Assembly (NCBI RefSeq): GCF_029024945.1
Contig: NZ_CP118976.1
Coordinates: 1,364,001 to 1,428,000 of the forward strand
DNA length: 64,000 bases
Direction: 5' to 3'
From: Staphylococcus succinus
Lineage (GTDB): Bacteria; Bacillota; Bacilli; Staphylococcales; Staphylococcaceae
Below are positions 8,029 to 16,453 of this stretch, piece by piece. The position numbers and the translations under genes were made by a program. The notes under the pieces were generated by a model, which did no database searches, had not been told where the DNA came from, and saw only the letters and a program-made list of their open reading frames with translations. Position 1 is the stretch's first letter; each line of letters opens with the position of its first letter.

Positions 8029-9027
8029 ATGTTTGATTATAAATCAGTAGGTCTTGAAAAAGAAGACTTACAAGCAATGTACAAATGGATGGATTTAGGA
8101 CGAAAAATTGATGAACGTATGTGGTTATTAAACCGCGCGGGCAAAATACCTTTTGTTATAAGCTGCCAGGGACAAGAAGCAGCCCAAATAGGCATGGCGT
8201 ATGCAATGGAAGAAGGAGATATTTCTTCGCCATATTACCGAGACTTAGCACTAGTAACTTATTTAGGTATGACACCTTTGGAAACAATGTTGTCTGCATT
8301 TGGTAAGCGAGATGATATTAGCTCGGGTGGTAAACAAATGCCATCACATTTTAGTAAAAGAGAAAAAGGTATACTTTCACAAAGTTCACCAGTAGGTACA
8401 CAAATTGTACATGCTGTTGGTGCTGCATTAGCTTTAAAAATGGATAATAAATCCAATATCGCAATGACAACAGTAGGTGAAGGAAGCTCAAACCAGGGTG
8501 ATTTTCATGAAGGTTTAAATTTTGCCGGTGTTCATGACTTGCCATTCATCTGTGTGATTGAGAACAATAAATATGCAATTTCAGTTCCGAATTCATTACA
8601 ATATGGTGCAGAAAAACTATCAGATCGAGCTATCGGTTATGGTATGCATGGTGAAACTGTGGATGGAAATGATCCTATTGCAATGTATAAAGCGATGAAA
8701 GAAGCGAGAGAACGCGGCTTAAATGGTGGTGGATCAACACTTATTGAAGCAATGTGTACGAGAATGACCGCACACTCTTCTGATGATGATGACAAATATC
8801 GTACGAAAGAAGAACGAGATGAATTAAAATCTTTAGATTGTAATCTTAGATTCAAAGAATTTTTACTTGAAGAAGGAATTATTGATAATAATTGGTTGTC
8901 AGAAATTGAAAAAGAACACAAAGATATTATTAATCAAGCTACCAAAGAAGCTGAAAAAGCACCTTATCCATCGCCAGAAGAGACGTATACACATGTATAT
9001 GAAGAAGGGAGCATAAATAATGGCTAA
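8029..9027 (+). CDS. bkdA1: Branched-chain 2-oxoacid dehydrogenase E1 component alpha subunit
   Basis: Thiamine-diphosphate enzyme subunit that decarboxylates 2-oxo acids from Val, Leu and Ile, supplying branched acyl-CoA primers for anteiso/iso fatty acids. The cofactor motif is GEGSSNQGDFHEGLNFAG ending in ENN, with the phosphorylation-loop-like MTAHSSDDDDKYR later. At 332 residues it has the family length. GGAGG at 8017-8021 precedes ATG 8029. It overlaps the beta subunit by 8 nt, consistent with coupled stoichiometric translation. It is called bfmBAA in S. aureus annotations. Confidence 0.93.
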   Translation: MFDYKSVGLEKEDLQAMYKWMDLGRKIDERMWLLNRAGKIPFVISCQGQEAAQIGMAYAMEEGDISSPYYRDLALVTYLGMTPLETMLSAFGKRDDISSGGKQMPSHFSKREKGILSQSSPVGTQIVHAVGAALALKMDNKSNIAMTTVGEGSSNQGDFHEGLNFAGVHDLPFICVIENNKYAISVPNSLQYGAEKLSDRAIGYGMHGETVDGNDPIAMYKAMKEARERGLNGGGSTLIEAMCTRMTAHSSDDDDKYRTKEERDELKSLDCNLRFKEFLLEEGIIDNNWLSEIEKEHKDIINQATKEAEKAPYPSPEETYTHVYEEGSINNG

Positions 9028-10003
9028 ATTATCTTACTTAGACGCTATCCACCAAGGCTTAGATCAAGCAATGGAAAAGGATAATGATGTATTTATCTTA
9101 GGAGAAGATGTAGGTAAAAAAGGTGGCGTATTTGGTGTTACTTTAGGCTTACAAGAAAAGTATGGAGAAGCACGTGTGTTAGATACACCATTGGCAGAAT
9201 CTAATATTGTAGGTACGAGTATTGGTGCTGCAATGTTAGGCAAGCGACCAGTTGCAGAAATTCAATTTGCAGAGTACATTTTGCCAGCTACTAATCAAAT
9301 CATGAGTGAAGCTGCAAAAATGCGTTATCGCTCTAATAACGATTTCCATAGTCCAATTACGATTCGTTCACCATTTGGAGGAGGTATTCATGGAGCACTA
9401 TACCATTCTCAAAGTGTAGAATCCATTTTTGCCTCTACGCCAGGCTTAACTATTGTAATTCCATCATCACCATATGATGCTAAAGGATTACTTCTTGCAT
9501 CTATTGAGTCAAATGACCCAGTATTATACTTTGAACATAAAAAAGCTTATCGCTTGCTTAAAGAAGAAGTTCCAGAAGCATACTATACGGTACCAATTGG
9601 AAAAGCAGATGTGAAACGTGAAGGTGATGATATTACAGTATTTACATATGGATTATGTGTGAATTATTGCATCCAAGCTGCTGATATGTTGTCAGAAGAT
9701 GGTATCAATGTTGAAGTGGTTGATTTACGTACTGTCTATCCATTAGATAAGGAAACAATTATTGAAAGAGCTAAATTAACAGGTAAAGTTTTGCTTGTAA
9801 CTGAAGATAATTTAGAAGGCAGTATTATTTCGGAAGTTTCTGCCATTATTTCTGAAAATTGTTTGTTTGATTTAGATGCACCAATTATGAGGCTTGCAGG
9901 GCCTGATGTACCTTCAATGCCTTTTGCGCCGACACTTGAAGATGAGTTTATGATTAATCCCGATAAGATAAAAATTAAAATGCGAGAACTTGCAGAATTC
10001 TAA
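9020..10003 (+). CDS. bkdA2: Branched-chain 2-oxoacid dehydrogenase E1 component beta subunit
   Basis: Transketolase-like beta subunit (327 residues) that completes the E1 active site at the alpha-beta interface. Conserved segments are FILGEDVGKKGGVFGVT near residue 25, IQFAEYILPATNQI, SPFGGGIHGALYHSQSVE and the C-terminal VDLRTVYPLDKETI of the transketolase C domain. AAGGGAGC upstream of ATG 9020 lies inside the end of the alpha gene. It is the third gene of the lpdA-bkd operon. Confidence 0.93.
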   Translation: MAKLSYLDAIHQGLDQAMEKDNDVFILGEDVGKKGGVFGVTLGLQEKYGEARVLDTPLAESNIVGTSIGAAMLGKRPVAEIQFAEYILPATNQIMSEAAKMRYRSNNDFHSPITIRSPFGGGIHGALYHSQSVESIFASTPGLTIVIPSSPYDAKGLLLASIESNDPVLYFEHKKAYRLLKEEVPEAYYTVPIGKADVKREGDDITVFTYGLCVNYCIQAADMLSEDGINVEVVDLRTVYPLDKETIIERAKLTGKVLLVTEDNLEGSIISEVSAIISENCLFDLDAPIMRLAGPDVPSMPFAPTLEDEFMINPDKIKIKMRELAEF

Positions 10004-10015
10004 GGAGGCACAATC

Positions 10016-11272
10016 ATGGAAATTAAAATGCCTAAACTTGGCGAAAGTGTGCATGAAGGTACAATCGAACAATGGCTTGTCTCTGTAGGCGATATTGTTG
10101 AAGAATATGACCCTTTATGTGAAGTTATTACAGATAAAGTTACAGCAGAGGTACCTTCGTCTTATGCTGGAACAATCACAGAAATTGTAGTAGAAGAAGG
10201 TACAACTGTTGAAGTAGGACGCGTAATATGTCATCTTGATACTGCTGAAGAAACAGTAAAAGATAGCGCAACAGATAATAACAATGACACGCCTAAAGAA
10301 ACAACAACGGCCGTTACTTCATCTGAACATGAAAGCACAGCAAATGGAAATGAAGCTAAAAATAATGGCCGTTATTCGCCAGTAGTCTTTAAACTTGCTT
10401 CCGAAAATCAAATTGATTTATCCCAAGTTATTGGTACGGGCTTTGAAGGCCGCGTAACTAAAAAAGACATTGAGAAAGTAATCAAAGAAGGTACAAATAA
10501 GACACCATCAACGGCAGTTGCGCCTAAAGATTCACCAAAAGTAACGCATCAAGCAAAATACAATGAACCTTCTCCTGGTTCTTCAATACCAGTTAACGGT
10601 GTACGTAAACAAATCGCTCAAAATATGGTAAACAGTGTGAATGAAATTCCACATGCTTGGATGATGGTTGAAGCTGATGCAACAAACCTTGTCAAAACAC
10701 GTAATCATCACAAACAGAGTTTCAAAGAAAGTGAAGGATATAACTTAACTTTCTTTGCATTCTTCGTCAAAGCTGTCGCTGAAGCATTAAAAGCATATCC
10801 ATTACTAAATAGTAGTTGGCAGGATTCAGAAATTATTATGCATAAAGATGTGAATGTTTCTATAGCAGTGGCAGATGAAGATAAATTATATGTGCCAGTG
10901 ATTAAAAATGCAGATGAAAAATCAATTAAAGGTATCGCACGTGAAATTAATGAGCTTGCACAGAAAGCACGTAATAAAAAATTACGTTCAGAGGACATGC
11001 AAGGCGGTACATTTACAGTGAATAACACTGGAACTTTTGGTTCTGTATCATCAATGGGGATTATCAATCATCCCCAAGCTGCAATTTTACAAATTGAGTC
11101 AGTAATCAAGAAACCAGTTGTAATTGATGATATGATCGCTATTCGCAATATGGTAAACTTATGTCTATCGATTGACCATCGTATATTAGATGGTTTACAA
11201 GCAGGTAGGTTCATGAATTTTGTCAAAACACGTATTGAACAATATTCAGTTGAACATACAAGTATTTATTAA
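10016..11272 (+). CDS. bkdB: Branched-chain 2-oxoacid dehydrogenase E2 (lipoamide acyltransferase)
   Basis: Core of the complex, transferring the acyl group from lipoate to CoA. A single lipoyl domain spans about residues 1-77 with the lipoylated lysine K41 in ITDKVTAEVPSS. An acidic/Thr-rich linker follows, then the E3/E1-binding domain at about 120-160 (SPVVFKLASENQIDLSQV), a second linker, and the catalytic domain with H388 and D392 in IDHRILDG. The 418-residue length is normal. AAGGAGG at 10002-10008 precedes ATG 10016. It is the last gene before the operon terminator. Confidence 0.94.
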   Translation: MEIKMPKLGESVHEGTIEQWLVSVGDIVEEYDPLCEVITDKVTAEVPSSYAGTITEIVVEEGTTVEVGRVICHLDTAEETVKDSATDNNNDTPKETTTAVTSSEHESTANGNEAKNNGRYSPVVFKLASENQIDLSQVIGTGFEGRVTKKDIEKVIKEGTNKTPSTAVAPKDSPKVTHQAKYNEPSPGSSIPVNGVRKQIAQNMVNSVNEIPHAWMMVEADATNLVKTRNHHKQSFKESEGYNLTFFAFFVKAVAEALKAYPLLNSSWQDSEIIMHKDVNVSIAVADEDKLYVPVIKNADEKSIKGIAREINELAQKARNKKLRSEDMQGGTFTVNNTGTFGSVSSMGIINHPQAAILQIESVIKKPVVIDDMIAIRNMVNLCLSIDHRILDGLQAGRFMNFVKTRIEQYSVEHTSIY

Positions 11273-11314
11273 AGTATTTTACGTTTTTATAGCACAATCT
11301 AACTCATTTTAACA

Positions 11315-11352
11315 AGCGCGCTTCGATAAATAAGTCGAAGCGTGCGTTTTTT
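11315..11352 (+). terminator. Terminator of the lpdA-bkd operon
   Basis: GCGCGCTTCGA pairs with TCGAAGCGTGCG (one G-U pair) and is followed by six T. It is the most GC-rich stem nearby. The rest of the 388-nt gap to brxB is AT-rich. I see only the brxB promoter in it. Confidence 0.9.
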
Positions 11353-11595
11353 AACGATATTAGTTACCTATATTTATGTTATGTTAACCTTTGTAGTTAA
11401 ATATTTAAACCAAAACCTTTTATTAAGGACAGTTCTTTAAATGCTAAAAAATACAAATTATTAACTTTTGTAAATGTTTTTTTAATTCAAAGATTTTTCT
11501 AGTTAAAACATAACTATATAATTAATAATTTTATGTGGATTACCCTTAATTTTTAAATCAATTGCAAATTTATTTAATCAGTCTAAACACACATG

Positions 11596-11624
11596 TTGAA
11601 CTATTGTATATATATTAGTAGAAT
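11596..11624 (+). promoter_or_regulatory. Sigma-A-type promoter of brxB
   Basis: TTGAAC (11596-11601) and TAGAAT (11619-11624) are separated by 17 nt. Transcription would start near 11631, 30 nt before the brxB ATG. Confidence 0.6.
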
Positions 11625-11660
11625 TAAAGTAATAATTATGAAATGAAAGGTGACGTTATT

Positions 11661-12098
11661 ATGGATTTGAATTTTGATTTATATATGACAGATGTTGTTA
11701 ATCAAGCACGAAATGAAATTGAAGAAGCAGGCTATGAGCAATTAACAACTGCTGATGAAGTTGATAAAGTATTACAACAACAAGGCACTACATTAGTGAT
11801 GGTGAATTCTGTATGTGGTTGTGCTGGAGGTATTGCAAGACCAGCAGCTACGCATGCCTTACATTATGATAAATTACCAGACCGTCTTGTTACAGTTTTT
11901 GCGGGACAAGATAAAGAAGCTACGCAACAAGCTAGAGATTATTTTGAGGGTTATGCACCATCTAGCCCATCATTCGCATTAATTAAAGATGGCAAAATTG
12001 CACAAATGATTGAACGTCATCAAATTGAAGGTCATGATGTAATGGATGTTATCTCGCAATTACAAAACTTATTTGACTCATATTGTGACGAAAGATAG
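11661..12098 (+). CDS. brxB: Bacilliredoxin BrxB (BrxA/BrxB, DUF1094 family)
   Basis: Thioredoxin-fold protein that removes bacillithiol from S-bacillithiolated proteins. The defining C-G-C motif is C52-G53-C54 within VNSVCGCAGG. The length of 145 residues equals the family. Start 11661 follows GAAAGGTG at 11645-11652; an upstream in-frame ATG at 11643 precedes the ribosome site. In Bacillus subtilis its orthologue yqiW is also just after the bkd operon, which favours brxB over the paralogue brxA. The reductase YpdA and the synthesis enzyme BshA are encoded elsewhere in this window. Confidence 0.9.
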   Translation: MDLNFDLYMTDVVNQARNEIEEAGYEQLTTADEVDKVLQQQGTTLVMVNSVCGCAGGIARPAATHALHYDKLPDRLVTVFAGQDKEATQQARDYFEGYAPSSPSFALIKDGKIAQMIERHQIEGHDVMDVISQLQNLFDSYCDER

Positions 12099-12107
12099 GG
12101 AGTGAAT

Positions 12108-13100
12108 ATGAAGCGTTTAAATCCATATCGAATCGGATTTAGAACGATCAAGACAGCAATCGGTATGGCACTAGGAATTATTATTGCTAAGTTAATAGGA
12201 CTCGATAATTTTGCTTCTAGTGCAATACTAGTTGTGCTTTGTATCAAACATACAAAAGTGCATTCTGTCCAAGCGATTGTGTCTCGTTTTGTATCTTGCC
12301 TGATGATACTCGCTATCGGTTCATTAATTTTTAATTTATTAGGGCAACATGCGATTGTTTTAGGGCTAATTGTATTACTATTTATCCCACTTACAGTCGT
12401 TTTTAATGTTCAAGAAGGTGTAGTCACTAGTTGTGTCATTTTACTACATGTCTTTAACGCTAAAACCATAGATATGCACTTGATTTTTAATGAAATTCTA
12501 TTATTGGTTATAGGTTTAGGGATTGCATTTTTAATGAATTTAATTATGCCAAGCTTAGATAGCACCTTAAAACAATATAAACAACAAATTGAAGATCAAT
12601 TTACATCTATTTTTGAAACATATAGCAAAACTTGTCAAAATCCAAGTCAAACTTTAGATATATCTTTTGAAAATTTAAAATTTACAATTAGTAAAGCGAA
12701 ATCTATAGCATTTAGAGATGTTAAAAATCACTTTGTTCGCAATGAAAATTCTTATTATCATTATTTTGATATGAGAGAAGAGCAGTTAGAATTATTACGC
12801 AGAATGGCTTTAATGATTCAAAATATAGAAACGAAGGATTGCTTATTATCCAAACTATCTGCTTTGTTTGCGGAAGTTGCAAGTAATGTGAATAGTAATG
12901 ATTATACTGTCTTAAGGTTACATTCATTATATGAAATACGATTGGAAATGAATGAACTTGAATTACCAAACTCTCATGCATCGTTTAGGACTCGTGCTAG
13001 CTTAATACAGCTTATTAACGAACTTGAAGAGTACTTAGTGATAAAATCACAATTTGGTTCACTGGTTCTGCATAATGACGCTAAAGCAACCTACTTATAA
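12108..13100 (+). CDS. Aromatic acid exporter family membrane protein (DUF939-like)
   Basis: The N-terminal half has four hydrophobic segments, at about residues 13-30, 33-50, 55-75 and 85-160, with the family-like opening LNPYRIGFRTIKTAIGMALGIIIAKLIG. The C-terminal half is soluble and helical. This pattern fits the ArAE_1/DUF939 family related to aromatic acid exporters. The substrate is unknown. Start ATG 12108 has AGGGAG 5 nt upstream; a GTG at 12102 is inside that site. It follows brxB by 9 nt and is probably cotranscribed. Confidence 0.75.
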   Translation: MKRLNPYRIGFRTIKTAIGMALGIIIAKLIGLDNFASSAILVVLCIKHTKVHSVQAIVSRFVSCLMILAIGSLIFNLLGQHAIVLGLIVLLFIPLTVVFNVQEGVVTSCVILLHVFNAKTIDMHLIFNEILLLVIGLGIAFLMNLIMPSLDSTLKQYKQQIEDQFTSIFETYSKTCQNPSQTLDISFENLKFTISKAKSIAFRDVKNHFVRNENSYYHYFDMREEQLELLRRMALMIQNIETKDCLLSKLSALFAEVASNVNSNDYTVLRLHSLYEIRLEMNELELPNSHASFRTRASLIQLINELEEYLVIKSQFGSLVLHNDAKATYL

Positions 13101-13106
13101 TAAGTA

Positions 13107-13145
13107 AAAAGTAACTTCGATTATTATTTCGAAGTTACTTTTTTT
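13107..13145 (+). terminator. Terminator of the brxB unit
   Basis: AAGTAACTTCGA pairs perfectly with TCGAAGTTACTT around an 8-nt loop, flanked by A-run and T-run. Confidence 0.92.
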
Positions 13146-13343
13146 ATTGGTTAAGTAGAAAATAGCGTTTAGGATATGTTAAGAGAAGAAAGAATTAAAA
13201 ACCACAAGTCATTCATTGGAGTAAATGAAACATCAATATGTAATAAGATGCATCTTTACAGTAATAGAATAAAATGTGGTTACTGTTAAGTTATTTAATT
13301 AATAAAAAGACTCGATTCGATGTATACTTATAAAATTCAATAC
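13146..13343. other. Gene-free stretch with possible folded RNA
   Basis: No open frame with a ribosome site was found on either strand. AACCACA (13200-13206) can pair with TGTGGTT (13275-13281). Inside this, TCATT and AATGA, and also ACAGTAA (13258-13264) with TTACTGT (13280-13286), can pair. The two right arms overlap, so these are alternatives. No terminator is evident for the downstream minus-strand microprotein gene. Confidence 0.3.
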
Positions 13344-13442
13344 TTAGTTTACCAATGGAACTACACTTGTTAAAACTAAGGCAAGTATAACAGCTATTAA
13401 CATCACTACGATAATAACTCTCAACACTTTGTTATTACTCAA
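13344..13442 (-). CDS. prli42: Stressosome-associated microprotein Prli42-like
   Basis: A 32-residue protein starting at TTG (13442-13440), 8 nt after a GGAGG site at 13451-13455. The sequence begins MSNNKVLRVIIVVMLIA and continues as one hydrophobic helix to a short LVN end. This is the N-K-K/N-V-x-R-V plus single-membrane-span pattern of Prli42, the membrane anchor described for the Listeria stressosome and annotated in staphylococci. Staphylococci lack a full RsbR stressosome, so its role here is uncertain. It is too short for usual gene calling, and the non-ATG start makes it easy to miss. It is divergent from the PepT-like gene. Confidence 0.8.
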   Translation of the reverse strand: MSNNKVLRVIIVVMLIAVILALVLTSVVPLVN

Positions 13443-13662
13443 AGATTATTCCTCCAAATCTTAAATATATTATATAATAGTACATTAATGGCAATATTAT
13501 TTACTTATCTATACTACATTTACCATTGTATTATATCATAGGACGAATTTAAATTAGAAACAGATTAGTTTTGATTTATTCGATATTTCGATAAACTTAA
13601 AGGCATGACTTAAAATTAAAAAAAGAGATTATATTATTTTGCATAATTGACGGGGGATATAC

Positions 13663-14799
13663 ATGATAAATAAACAACGACTATTAGATACATTTTTAGA
13701 ATTAGTTCAAATTAATTCTGAAAGTGGTAATGAAACTGAAATACAAAAAGTACTTAAAGCAAAATTCGCAGCATTAGGATTAGATGTCGTAGAAGATCAA
13801 GCAGGAGAAAATGAAGGGTTGGGTGCTAATAATTTAATTTGCACTTTAAAATCTAATATTAATGATCCATACATAAATAAAATATATTTTACTAGCCATA
13901 TGGATACAGTTGTACCAGGTATTGATATCAAACCTATAATAAAAGAAGATGGTTACATTTATTCTGACGGTACAACGGTATTAGGTGCAGATGATAAAGC
14001 AGGTTTAGCGTCTATATTAGAGATGGTTCAAACACTTATTGAACAGGGGATTCCACACGGGCAAATTCAATTTGTTATTACTGTGGCTGAAGAAATAGGA
14101 TTAGAGGGCGCTAAGCATTTAAATCAATCATTATTAGATGCTGATTTTGGATACGCAGTTGATGCCAGCATGCCCGTTGGCACTACTGTAATTGGAGCAC
14201 CGACACAGATGAAGATTGATGCAACCATTTATGGTAAAAAAGCACATGCTAGTATGCCAGATAAAGGTGTGAGTGCGATTAATATTGCATCTAAAGCAGT
14301 AAGTGAAATGAAATTAGGTAAAATTGATGAATATACAACGGCCAATATTGGGCGCTTTGAAGGTGGATCAGCTACAAATATTGTAGCTGATAAAGTTACC
14401 CTTAATGCTGAAGCTCGTTCACATTCGGACGAAAGTATACAAGAACAAGTCGAACATATGAAAGCTGTATTTGAAAAAGTAGCAAATAAATATGGCGGCT
14501 CCGCAGAAGTTCAAATTACTAAAAGCTATCCTGGTTTCACAGTATCAGATACAGAAACAGTTACAAATATTGCTAAAGCTAGCGCAGTCTCATTAGGATT
14601 AAACCCTAAAACAACAGTTGGAGGCGGTGGCTCAGACGGTAATATAATCAATGGTTTAGGTATACCTACAGTAATCTTAGGTGTGGGATATGAGCATATT
14701 CATACAACAAATGAACGTATGCCAATTGAGTCGTTAAATCTGTTGGCAGAACAGCTTTTAAAAATCGTAGAAATTATTACAAAAAAATCTGAAAACTGA
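13663..14799 (+). CDS. PepT-like M20 family metallopeptidase
   Basis: Probable zinc aminopeptidase of the tripeptidase T/YqjE type, releasing amino acids from peptides in the cytoplasm. Metal ligands are visible as H79-x-D81 (TSHMDTV), D110 (GADDKAG), E143/E144 (VAEEIGLEGA), D162 (YAVDASMP) and a C-terminal H (EHIHTTNE). The dimerisation insert follows at about residues 170-290. The 378-residue length fits. GGGGG at 13651-13655 precedes ATG 13663. Exact peptide specificity cannot be told from sequence. Confidence 0.87.
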   Translation: MINKQRLLDTFLELVQINSESGNETEIQKVLKAKFAALGLDVVEDQAGENEGLGANNLICTLKSNINDPYINKIYFTSHMDTVVPGIDIKPIIKEDGYIYSDGTTVLGADDKAGLASILEMVQTLIEQGIPHGQIQFVITVAEEIGLEGAKHLNQSLLDADFGYAVDASMPVGTTVIGAPTQMKIDATIYGKKAHASMPDKGVSAINIASKAVSEMKLGKIDEYTTANIGRFEGGSATNIVADKVTLNAEARSHSDESIQEQVEHMKAVFEKVANKYGGSAEVQITKSYPGFTVSDTETVTNIAKASAVSLGLNPKTTVGGGGSDGNIINGLGIPTVILGVGYEHIHTTNERMPIESLNLLAEQLLKIVEIITKKSEN

Positions 14800-14867
14800 T
14801 TTAGTGATTATTATATACGCTTTATGATACAATGTACTAGAAAACTTTAATAAGAGAGGTTAGTATA

Positions 14868-16277
14868 ATGGCACAACAAATTGGTGTAGTAGGTTTAGCT
14901 GTAATGGGCAAGAACCTTGCTTGGAATATCGAATCACGTGGATATAACGTTTCAGTCTTTAACCGTTCTTCTGAAAAAACAGATGAAATGGTTAAAGAAT
15001 CTGAAGGGAAGAATATCCATCCAACATACTCTATTGAGGAGTTTGTAAATTCTTTAGAAAAACCCCGCAAGATTTTATTAATGGTAAAAGCAGGTCCTGC
15101 AACGGATGCTACAATAGAAAGCTTATTACCATTATTAGATAATGATGATATCTTAATCGATGGTGGTAACACTAATTATCAAGATACAATCAGACGTAAT
15201 AAAGCGTTAGCTGAAAGTGGTGTTAACTTTATCGGCATGGGTGTATCAGGTGGAGAAGTTGGTGCCTTAACTGGACCTTCATTAATGCCAGGTGGACAAC
15301 AAGAAGCTTTCGATAAAGTAAGCGATATATTAGAAGCTATTTCAGCTAAGGCTAAAGATGGCGCTTCATGTGTAGCTTATATCGGTCCAAACGGTGCTGG
15401 TCACTATGTAAAAATGGTGCATAACGGTATCGAATATGCGGATATGCAATTAATTGCAGAAAGTTACGCTATGATGAAAGATTTACTTGGTATGTCTCAT
15501 GAAGAAATATCTAAAACTTTTAAAGATTGGAACGCTGGTGAACTTTCAAGTTACCTAATTGAAATAACTGGTGATATCTTCACTAAATTGGATGATGAAA
15601 CAAATGGTCCTTTAGTTGAAAAGATTTTAGATACTGCTGGACAAAAAGGTACAGGTAAATGGACTTCAATTAACGCTTTAGAATTAGGTATTCCATTAAC
15701 AATTATTACTGAATCTGTATTTGCTCGTTTTATCTCATCAATTAAAGAAGAACGTGTAAATGCTTCAAAACAATTAAATGGACCATCTTCTAAATTCGAA
15801 GGTAATAAAGAAGAATTCTTAGAAAAAATTCGCAAAGCACTTTACATGAGTAAAATATGTTCATATGCACAAGGTTTTGCTCAAATGAGAAAAGCTAGCG
15901 ATGACAATGAATGGAATTTAAAACTTGGAGAATTAGCAATGATTTGGCGTGAAGGTTGTATTATTCGTGCGCAATTCTTACAAAAAATTAAAGAAGCGTA
16001 TGACAATGATACTGAATTAAACAATCTATTATTAGATCCTTACTTCAAAGATATCGTTACAAATTACCAAGATGCGTTACGTGATGTAGTGGCAACTGGC
16101 GTACAAAATGGTGTACCAACACCTGGTTTCTCTGCAAGTATCAATTATTATGATAGTTATCGTTCAGAGGACTTACCAGCAAACTTAATCCAAGCGCAAC
16201 GCGATTATTTTGGCGCTCATACTTATGAACGTAAAGATCGTGAAGGCGTATTCCACACGCAATGGATTGAAGAATAA
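14868..16277 (+). CDS. gnd: 6-phosphogluconate dehydrogenase, decarboxylating
   Basis: Converts 6-phosphogluconate to ribulose 5-phosphate and CO2, producing NADPH; it follows Zwf (encoded at 20.4-21.8 kb) in the oxidative pentose-phosphate pathway. The Rossmann motif GLAVMGKNLA is at about residues 9-18. Signature ILIDGGNTNYQDT and active-site region GPNGAGHYVKMVHNGIEYADMQ are intact, and GFSASINYYDSYRSEDLPANLIQAQRDYFGAHTYER ends the protein. The 469-residue length is standard. TGATACAAT at 14825-14833 looks like an extended -10. A strong terminator follows. Confidence 0.97.
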   Translation: MAQQIGVVGLAVMGKNLAWNIESRGYNVSVFNRSSEKTDEMVKESEGKNIHPTYSIEEFVNSLEKPRKILLMVKAGPATDATIESLLPLLDNDDILIDGGNTNYQDTIRRNKALAESGVNFIGMGVSGGEVGALTGPSLMPGGQQEAFDKVSDILEAISAKAKDGASCVAYIGPNGAGHYVKMVHNGIEYADMQLIAESYAMMKDLLGMSHEEISKTFKDWNAGELSSYLIEITGDIFTKLDDETNGPLVEKILDTAGQKGTGKWTSINALELGIPLTIITESVFARFISSIKEERVNASKQLNGPSSKFEGNKEEFLEKIRKALYMSKICSYAQGFAQMRKASDDNEWNLKLGELAMIWREGCIIRAQFLQKIKEAYDNDTELNNLLLDPYFKDIVTNYQDALRDVVATGVQNGVPTPGFSASINYYDSYRSEDLPANLIQAQRDYFGAHTYERKDREGVFHTQWIEE

Positions 16278-16293
16278 ACGATAAGTATTACTC

Positions 16294-16325
16294 AAGACTC
16301 GAAATTTATTTCGAGTCTTTTTTTT
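16294..16325 (+). terminator. Terminator of gnd
   Basis: AAGACTCGAAA and TTCGAGTCTT form an about 10-bp stem with a small AT loop, followed by eight T. Confidence 0.93.
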
Positions 16326-16355
16326 GTGAATTATTTTAAAAAGCAATAATTATCT

Positions 16356-16379
16356 ATAAATGCAAACGATTGCATTTAT
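16356..16379 (+). promoter_or_regulatory. Perfect palindromic operator upstream of malR, probable MalR site
   Basis: Arms ATAAATGCAA and TTGCATTTAT are exact reverse complements around the centre ACGA. The core GCAAACGATTGC has the LacI-family pattern with a central CG. It ends 3 nt before the -35 box of the malR promoter, where a bound dimer could block polymerase. Assignment to MalR is by position. Confidence 0.65.
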
Positions 16380-16382
16380 CTT

Positions 16383-16411
16383 TTGACATTATACTTTCAC
16401 TCTAATATAGT
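16383..16411 (+). promoter_or_regulatory. Promoter of malR-malA
   Basis: Consensus TTGACA (16383-16388) and TATAGT (16406-16411) are spaced by 17 nt. Confidence 0.8.
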
Positions 16412-16416
16412 TGGAA

Positions 16417-16430
16417 GAAAGCGCTTTAAA
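16417..16430 (+). promoter_or_regulatory. Candidate catabolite-responsive element (cre) at the malR start point
   Basis: GAAAGCGCTTTAAA contains the exact palindrome AAAGCGCTTT and fits the CcpA cre consensus TGWAARCGYTWNCW apart from the first T and the final position pair. It covers the predicted transcription start, a repressing position. Confidence 0.6.
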
Positions 16431-16453
16431 ATCAATGATAAAGGATGATTCTA

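Noticed and set aside
11593..11646. 17-codon ORF just before brxB
   Set aside because: It overlaps the proposed promoter and has no ribosome site.
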